From assembly GCF_002432125.1 (NCBI RefSeq), contig NZ_DJFS01000052.1, forward strand, positions 1 to 27,390: 27,390 nt of DNA, in the 5' to 3' direction. How positions within the stretch are numbered: position 1 is the stretch's first letter; every line of letters begins with the position of its first letter. Origin of the DNA: Brevundimonas sp. UBA5866. GTDB taxonomy: Bacteria > Pseudomonadota > Alphaproteobacteria > Caulobacterales > Caulobacteraceae. The notes beneath the pieces are model-generated. The model did not search any database and was not told the origin of the DNA. It saw only the letters and a list, made by a program, of their open reading frames with translations. Below are positions 22,645 to 27,390 of the stretch, one piece after another. A program made the translations under genes and the position numbers.

Positions 22645-22836
22645 ACCGTTATTGTTGGGTTTGCCGGATGGAGACGCAAGGGGCGCGAGGTCGCACAGAG
22701 GAAACCGCCCATGCGAAAAAATGATCCCCCGGGGTCAATAAGCTGGCGGGCGGGGGTTGGCGTCGGAGGGGACGCCATTATGTTCAAGCAGAACCGTTTT
22801 CCGGATGTGCCGGGTGCGGAGCTCGGAGAAACACCC

Positions 22837-23325
22837 ATGACGATCAAGATCGGCGACCGCCTTCCTGATGTGAAACTGACCCGCATGACCGCAGAGGGTC
22901 CGCAGCCTGTCCAGACGGCCGACTTCTTCAAAGGCAAGACCGTGGCCCTGTTTGCTGTGCCGGGTGCCTTTACCCCGACCTGCTCGGCCCGCCATCTGCC
23001 GGGCTACAAGGACAATCTCTCGGCTTTTGGCGAGAAGGGCGTCGATGCCGTGGCCTGTGTCTCGGTCAACGACCCGTTCGTGATGGGCGCATGGGCCGAG
23101 GCCAATGGCCTGAACGGCAACGATGACATCACCATGCTGGCAGACGGCAATGGCGAGTTCGCAGATGCGATCGGCCTGGCGCTGGACGCCACCGGCTTTG
23201 GCATGGGCAAGCGTTCGCAGCGCTATTCCATGCTGGTGAAGGACGGCGTGGTCGAGAAGCTGAATGTTGAACAGGGTGGCGAGTTCAAGGTCTCGTCGGC
23301 CGAGCACCTCATCGCCGAGCTGTAA
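22837..23325 (+). CDS. Prx5-type (AhpC/TSA superfamily) atypical peroxiredoxin
   Basis: A 162-residue cytoplasmic peroxiredoxin that reduces hydrogen peroxide and organic hydroperoxides. The peroxidatic cysteine is C49 in PGAFTPTCSARHLPGY, with DPFVMGAW and the RSQRYSMLVKDGVVEKLNVE segment typical of the Prx5 group. The start at 22837 has GGAG at 22825-22828. An in-frame ATG at 22780 with GGAGG 10 bases ahead would add 19 residues. It is divergent from yqgE across a 192-base spacer in which I see a GC-rich hairpin (GGCGTC 22759-22764, GACGCC 22771-22776) but no recognisable OxyR site. Confidence 0.93.
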   Translation: MTIKIGDRLPDVKLTRMTAEGPQPVQTADFFKGKTVALFAVPGAFTPTCSARHLPGYKDNLSAFGEKGVDAVACVSVNDPFVMGAWAEANGLNGNDDITMLADGNGEFADAIGLALDATGFGMGKRSQRYSMLVKDGVVEKLNVEQGGEFKVSSAEHLIAEL

Positions 23326-23350
23326 GAACCGGCCGCAAGGCAAAGGTTTC

Positions 23351-23385
23351 AAAGAGCGCCTCTGTGATCAGGAGGCGCTCTTTTT
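23351..23385 (+). terminator. Intrinsic terminator after the peroxiredoxin gene
   Basis: A 12-bp stem (AAAGAGCGCCTC 23351-23362 with its complement at 23372-23383) is followed by TTTTT (23381-23385). It sits between the convergent peroxiredoxin and hybrid kinase genes and may also act weakly in reverse. Confidence 0.85.
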
Positions 23386-23390
23386 CTATG

Positions 23391-25340
23391 TCAGGCGGCG
23401 GCGGAACTGGCGGCGCTGGAGGCCGAGGCGGACTGTTCCAGCGTGCTCTGCAAGGTGGCGATCAGAGCCGCCGGTGTCAGCGGCTTGGCCAGATAGGCAC
23501 TCATACCCGCCGCCGAGCAGGCCATCTGGTCTTCAGGCGCATTGTCGGCGGTAACGGCGATGACGGGCGTCGTGGCATTCAATCCGCCGCCCTGACGCAG
23601 ACGGCGGGTGGTCTCGCGGCCATCCAGTTCGGGCATGCGAACATCCATAAAGATGACGTCGAACTGGGTGTGGGAGGCCATTTCCAGCGCAGTGCGGCCA
23701 TCGGCGGCCATGCTGATATCGCAGTCAAAGGGTTGCAGGATCAGCTGGATGGCGCGGCGGTTGATCTCGTGGTCATCCACCACCAGCACCCGCAAGGGCG
23801 GTTCGTCGTCCGTAGGGGGGTCGTTGACCGGCTCCGGTGCGGGCGATGCAGGCCCGGAAGGTTCGGGACGGGTGGCGGCGACCCTGTCGGGTTCGGACGT
23901 TTCGGGTTTTGGCGGGGTGAAGTCTGCGCTGGCCTCGGCCACATGGAGAGGGATGCTGGACGGAATATAGGGCAGGGGGGCAGCAGAGACCCTGTCGGCG
24001 ACAGGCACAGTCTCGGCGGGGGGCAGGGTCAGCGCCGCGTTGAAGATTGTGCCGCTGCCCGCCACGCTGCGGGCAGTCAGACGTCCATCCATCAGCCGCA
24101 TAAGGTCACGGCAGATCGACAGTCCCAGACCCGAGCCGCCATGCCGCGCGGTGATGTCGTTGGACATCTGGTCAAACGGGGTGAACAGACGGGCCAACTG
24201 TTCCTCGTCCATGCCGCTGCCGGTGTCTTCGACTTCGATCATCAGGGCATGGTTGCCGGCATCATCGGGCCAGCTGCGGCAACGCAGGGTAATCGTGCCG
24301 TGGTCGGTGAACTTCAGGGCATTGGAAATCAGATTGTTCAGAACCTGACGCAGCCGCACCTCGTCGCCCAGAACGGCGCGGGGCAGGTTGCCGCCTGTTT
24401 CCAGTCGAAGTCGCAGACCCTTTGCGCGGATGGGCGACTGCCACAACCGGACGGTCTGGGCGATCATGCGGCGCAGATCGAAGGCCTGTTCGTAGATGTT
24501 CAGGCGACCGGCATTGATGCGGGCCTGATCCAGCAGATCGTTGAGCAGGGAGTTCATCATCCGGCCTGCGTCGCCGATCATGTCCAGCTGGTGACGGGCA
24601 TGGCCGGGCGTTTCGCTGCGGAGCGTATCGGCACCCGTCATGATCGCGGTGATCGGGGTGCGCAGATCGTGGGCTATGGTCTGCAGAAAGGCTGTCCGCG
24701 CGGCCACGGCCTGTTCGGCCTCGTGGCGTTTGCGGTCTGCCAGTTCAAAGGCGCGTCGCTGGTTGCGGTCTGATTGGTAAAGACGGCGTGCGGCGGAATA
24801 GCAAATGCCGAGGAAGACGGCCACGGCGGTCGCGACAGCGACGACGGCGTTGGTGTCCGCTCCCATCTGGCTGAGCAGCCAGGGCGTTCCGACCAGCGCC
24901 AGGGCCGTAGGTGTGGTGGTGATGATGGTGATCCGCAGCGATCCTGCGCCATTGATCACCGATTGCAGCATGCCTGCGCCCAGATACAGGGTCGCACACA
25001 GGCCGCCATAGAGGCCCGCCACAAACCAAAGCGGCAGGACGATCCATGCGAATGTCATGGCCGAGGTGAACAGGACGGCGTCGCACAGCAGGCCCTTAAG
25101 GCCTTTCGGGCCACGACCGTCTGTGTCGAGAGCGGGGCTGACGATCATCCGCTCAAGGCCGATGATGATCATATAGGCGGTCAGCCACCCCAGAATGGTT
25201 TTGATGCCGATGATCGGAGCCATGACCACAGCCGCAGCCGCTGCGGCTGCAATGCGGTGCACCATTGTATTCTGGCGGGTGACCATCGACTGTCCCCAGC
25301 CTTTGGTCTGCGCTTGCACCACTCCCACAGGTTCGACCAT
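23391..25340 (-). CDS. Membrane-bound hybrid histidine kinase with C-terminal receiver
   Basis: A 649-residue protein. About five or six hydrophobic segments occupy residues 28-180, forming a membrane sensor with little periplasmic sequence. A short coiled coil (190-215) leads to the HisKA domain with phospho-acceptor H224 (AHDLRTPI). The ATPase boxes are N (NNLISNALKF 335-344), G1 (DTGSGM) and G2 (GGSGLGLSI 401-409). A Pro/Glu-rich linker (440-512) precedes the receiver domain, with DD522-523, phospho-acceptor D566 (FMDVRMPELDG) and K619. The signal and partner are unknown. The start at 25340 follows GGCGGGGAC. It lies 82 bases downstream of pyrD on the same strand. Confidence 0.93.
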   Translation of the reverse strand: MVEPVGVVQAQTKGWGQSMVTRQNTMVHRIAAAAAAAVVMAPIIGIKTILGWLTAYMIIIGLERMIVSPALDTDGRGPKGLKGLLCDAVLFTSAMTFAWIVLPLWFVAGLYGGLCATLYLGAGMLQSVINGAGSLRITIITTTPTALALVGTPWLLSQMGADTNAVVAVATAVAVFLGICYSAARRLYQSDRNQRRAFELADRKRHEAEQAVAARTAFLQTIAHDLRTPITAIMTGADTLRSETPGHARHQLDMIGDAGRMMNSLLNDLLDQARINAGRLNIYEQAFDLRRMIAQTVRLWQSPIRAKGLRLRLETGGNLPRAVLGDEVRLRQVLNNLISNALKFTDHGTITLRCRSWPDDAGNHALMIEVEDTGSGMDEEQLARLFTPFDQMSNDITARHGGSGLGLSICRDLMRLMDGRLTARSVAGSGTIFNAALTLPPAETVPVADRVSAAPLPYIPSSIPLHVAEASADFTPPKPETSEPDRVAATRPEPSGPASPAPEPVNDPPTDDEPPLRVLVVDDHEINRRAIQLILQPFDCDISMAADGRTALEMASHTQFDVIFMDVRMPELDGRETTRRLRQGGGLNATTPVIAVTADNAPEDQMACSAAGMSAYLAKPLTPAALIATLQSTLEQSASASSAASSAAA

Positions 25341-25422
25341 GTCCCCGCCTTTTCCCGTCCGGTCATCGACCCCCGTCGAACACCGGAATAGGTAATCCTA
25401 CGGCGAGAGGACTAATGGATGG

Positions 25423-26460
25423 TCAACGTAACGTGGTTACGGCTTCGCTTAGGGAATTAAAACCTTCGGCCTTCAGTCGGGCCAGCAGATCGGCCTTGAT
25501 GGCACCGACCAGGTCAGGCCCCCTGTAGACAAGGGCGGAATAAAGCTGAACCGCGCTGGCCCCCATGCGGATCCGCTCATAGGCTTCCTCGCCGCTGTCG
25601 ATGCCGCCGACAGCGATCAGTGGCAGGCGGCCTGCCGAAGCCTCGGCAGCGGCCTGAAGGGCGCGGCGGGCAAAGGGTTTGATCGGCGCGCCGGACAGGC
25701 CGCCCGTCTCGCTCTTGAAGGATGATTTCAGGTGGGCAGGGCGTTCCAGCGTGGTGTTGGAGACGATCAGGGCATCGATTTTGTGGGCTAGCGAGGCCTC
25801 GACGATCATGCCGATCTCCTCGCCGATCAGGTCGGGCGCGATCTTGAGAAAGACGGGTGCGCCGTCGGTCGGGCGAGCCTCGTTGATGCGGCCCAGCAGA
25901 TCGTCAAGCGCCTCGCGCCCTTGCAGCGCTCGCAGGCCCGGTGTGTTGGGCGAGGAGATGTTGACGGTGAAATAGTCGGCCAGACCCGCCAGACGTTTCA
26001 GGCCTGTGACATAGTCGGCGGCCTTGTCCTCGGTGTCCTTGTTGGCACCGAGGTTGGCACCGATGGGCACGCCGCGTGGACGGTCTTTCAGGCGAGCGGC
26101 GAACGGTTCCAGCCCGTCATTGTTGAAGCCCATGCGGTTGATGACGGCCTGATCCTCGACCAGACGGAACAGGCGGGGCTTGGGATTGCCCGGCTGGGCA
26201 CGGGGCGTGACCGAGCCACATTCCACTGCCCCGAAGCCCATACGGGCCAGGCCGTGCAGGGCCTCCCCGTTCTTGTCGAGGCCCGCGGCCAGACCCACGG
26301 GGTTGGGGAAGGTCAGGCCGGCGATGGTGACGGCCAGCGCGGGGTCATCCTTGGGCGCGGCGGGCAGGGGCACCAGACGGGCCGCGTGGATGGCGGCACG
26401 GTGGGCCATCTCGGGGTCGAGACGGCGAAGCAGGCGCGTGCCCAGATCGGTCAGGGCCAT
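25423..26460 (-). CDS. pyrD: Dihydroorotate dehydrogenase, quinone-dependent (class 2)
   Basis: A 345-residue enzyme that oxidises dihydroorotate to orotate in pyrimidine synthesis and passes electrons to ubiquinone at the inner membrane. An N-terminal helical segment (1-40), typical of class 2, provides the quinone tunnel. FMN and substrate motifs are clear: NPVGLAAGLDKNGE (53-66), GSVTPRAQPGNPKPRLFRL (82-100), INRMGFNNDG, and the catalytic serine in VNISSPNTPGLR (about 166-177). VGGIDSGEEAYERIRMGASAVQLYSALVY closes the barrel. It starts 4 bases after the DUF952 stop, so the two are likely cotranscribed, and it feeds the same quinone pool as the respiratory chain. Confidence 0.97.
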   Translation of the reverse strand: MALTDLGTRLLRRLDPEMAHRAAIHAARLVPLPAAPKDDPALAVTIAGLTFPNPVGLAAGLDKNGEALHGLARMGFGAVECGSVTPRAQPGNPKPRLFRLVEDQAVINRMGFNNDGLEPFAARLKDRPRGVPIGANLGANKDTEDKAADYVTGLKRLAGLADYFTVNISSPNTPGLRALQGREALDDLLGRINEARPTDGAPVFLKIAPDLIGEEIGMIVEASLAHKIDALIVSNTTLERPAHLKSSFKSETGGLSGAPIKPFARRALQAAAEASAGRLPLIAVGGIDSGEEAYERIRMGASAVQLYSALVYRGPDLVGAIKADLLARLKAEGFNSLSEAVTTLR

Positions 26461-26464
26461 AGGA

Positions 26465-26812
26465 TCAGCCTTCTTCGGACAGTATCATTTCGCCCGCATC
26501 GTTGACCGACAGGGCGCGGGCGTTGGCAGTGGCTGCAACGGTCAGGGGGCCGTAGATGTGGGGGAAAAGGGCACCGCCGCGCGATGGCTCCCACACGACG
26601 GTGTCGCCCAGAGCCTCCAGATCGACCTCAACCAGCATCAGATCCGTCTGGCCGGCATAGTATTTGGCTGCGGTGGTTTCCAACTGGTCCAGTGCGGACA
26701 GGTGGATATAGCCGTCGGCCCTGTCCACGGCCGAGCCTTCATAAAGGCCCTCGGCAAGGGTCAGCCGCCAATCGGCAGCCGTCATGATTTTATACGCCTT
26801 GGTCGGCAGCAT
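26465..26812 (-). CDS. DUF952 family protein
   Basis: A 115-residue protein with the whole DUF952 pattern: AYKIMTAADWRLTLAEGLYEGSAVDRADGYIHLSALDQL (about 6-44), KYYAGQTDLMLVEVDLEALGDTVVWEPSRGGALFPHIYGPL (50-90). The family is small and cytoplasmic, with no agreed function; the conserved H-L-S and PH-Y residues suggest a nucleotide- or RNA-related fold, which is inference. It starts with AAGG 9 bases upstream. It lies between the SixA-like gene (21 bases) and pyrD (4 bases), so it is probably the middle of an operon. Confidence 0.88.
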   Translation of the reverse strand: MLPTKAYKIMTAADWRLTLAEGLYEGSAVDRADGYIHLSALDQLETTAAKYYAGQTDLMLVEVDLEALGDTVVWEPSRGGALFPHIYGPLTVAATANARALSVNDAGEMILSEEG

Positions 26813-26833
26813 GGGGGCGGGCCTTTGTGAAAA

Positions 26834-27331
26834 TCAGACGCTGGCGGGGGTCAGCCAGCCTTCATAGGACGGGCGTCCGGCAGCATCGACGGTGAAGACC
26901 GCGCAGCCTGCTGTCGGAAAACCTCCTGCAAAACGGTCAAGCACCGAGGGCGAGGCCGCACTCTCGATCAGATATTCGACCGCCAGTTGGTGGATGCCGG
27001 GGTTGTGGGCCAGTACCAGTACGCAACCGGCATTGTCCTCGTTGATCTCGACCTCGTCCCGAAGGGTGCGGGCATCGGCATCATAGAGGTGGTCCAGAAC
27101 CTGTAATTCCACGTCGCCGATGGCGTCATGGACCTGGGCCCATGTTTCGCGGGTCCGGACAGCCGCGGAAACCAGAGCCAGATCGGGGCGGAAGCCGCGC
27201 TCGGCCAGTGCCCTGCCCATGCGGGCGGCATCTTCGCGGCCAGCGGGCGACAGGGGGCGGTCGATATCGCCACCACCTTGCGGGGCGCGGGCGTCAGCCT
27301 CGGCATGGCGCATGAGGATCAGTCGGTGCAT
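26834..27331 (-). CDS. SixA-like histidine phosphatase family protein
   Basis: A 165-residue protein of the phosphoglycerate-mutase-like superfamily, closest in size and motifs to SixA phosphohistidine phosphatases. The catalytic RHG motif appears as LMRHAEA (R8, H9), with R59 in SAAVRTRETW and the second histidine H109 in VLAHNPG. It would remove phosphate from a phosphohistidine or small phospho-compound. E. coli SixA acts on PTS-Ntr proteins; a hybrid kinase two genes downstream is another conceivable context, without proof. The ATG at 27331 has GGGGGCGAT just upstream and lies inside the last codons of a likely preceding gene. Confidence 0.9.
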   Translation of the reverse strand: MHRLILMRHAEADARAPQGGGDIDRPLSPAGREDAARMGRALAERGFRPDLALVSAAVRTRETWAQVHDAIGDVELQVLDHLYDADARTLRDEVEINEDNAGCVLVLAHNPGIHQLAVEYLIESAASPSVLDRFAGGFPTAGCAVFTVDAAGRPSYEGWLTPASV

Positions 27332-27390
27332 GGATCGCCCCCATAGGGGAGTTTGCGGCTTTGGACCAGATCGGATGTGGTCGCAGCCGC
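27319..27390 (-). CDS. Possible C-terminal end of the gene upstream of sixA (truncated by window)
   Basis: On the minus strand a frame enters from the right edge and ends at TGA 27321-27319, overlapping the SixA-like start by 13 bases. The visible residues are AAATTSDLVQSRKLPYGGDPCTD. An overlap of this kind is common in operons, but 23 residues are too few to identify a family, and other frames are also open to the edge. Confidence 0.3.
   Translation of the reverse strand, partial: AAATTSDLVQSRKLPYGGDPCTD

Noticed and set aside
23364..24773. A 469-codon plus-strand open frame opposite the hybrid kinase
   Set aside because: The composition is Gly/His/Gln-rich with no domain, while the minus strand has complete kinase and receiver motifs.
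25428..25440. Short inverted repeat GTAAC-GTG-GTTAC at the end of pyrD
   Set aside because: The arms are only 5 bp, inside coding sequence, with no U-run; probably chance.

Overview
The window looks like chromosomal DNA of an alphaproteobacterium, most likely a member of Caulobacteraceae (a Brevundimonas- or Caulobacter-like organism). Reasons: GC-rich coding bias, an aa3 cytochrome c oxidase operon in the alphaproteobacterial order, a close look-alike of the Caulobacter phosphodiesterase PdeA (with its GEDEF variant) just downstream of that operon, and a caulobacterial-type TonB-dependent receptor. The genus cannot be fixed from sequence reading alone. There is no rRNA, tRNA, CRISPR array, transposase or phage gene, and no stretch over 300 bases without a gene.

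Layout. (1) 1-3.8 kb: the Gly/Lys-rich tail of an RNA-associated protein, a DUF962 (Mpo1-like) membrane protein, a large GNAT-like protein on the minus strand and a POT-family peptide transporter. (2) 3.8-8.2 kb, the most accessory-looking part: a TonB-dependent receptor, a divergently transcribed degenerate TraB/GumN-like secreted protein, a YdeI-like protein, and an HTH gene followed in another frame by a DUF4019 gene, possibly one gene broken by a frameshift. (3) 8.2-11.6 kb, minus strand: tldD, and a PadR - DUF1700 - DUF2807 operon with a long inverted-repeat operator over its promoter. (4) 11.8-17.3 kb: ctaC-ctaD-ctaB-small TM protein-ctaG-ctaE, the core of aa3 oxidase and its haem and copper assembly factors. 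(5) 17.3-22.0 kb: DUF983, SURF1, M16 peptidase, RimJ-type acetyltransferase and PdeA-like c-di-GMP phosphodiesterase, mostly overlapping or nearly abutting, so probably one transcript. (6) 22.0-27.4 kb: YqgE/AlgH (minus), a Prx5 peroxiredoxin (plus), and a minus-strand run of SixA-like phosphatase, DUF952, pyrD and a membrane hybrid histidine kinase.

How they work together. Regions 4 and 5 make and mature the terminal oxidase: CtaB supplies haem O, CtaG delivers CuB, SURF1 helps insert haem a, and subunits I-III form the enzyme. The transcript then appears to run into a protease, an acetyltransferase and a c-di-GMP phosphodiesterase. Intrinsic terminators separate most units. Two of them abut the next start codon, and in one the 3' stem arm carries the next gene's Shine-Dalgarno.

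I did not find a clearly new multi-gene system. The best leads are the metal-site-less TraB-like protein carrying a TonB-box-like segment beside a TonB receptor, the split HTH/DUF4019 locus, the CTG start of the M16 peptidase, and the start codons abutting terminators.
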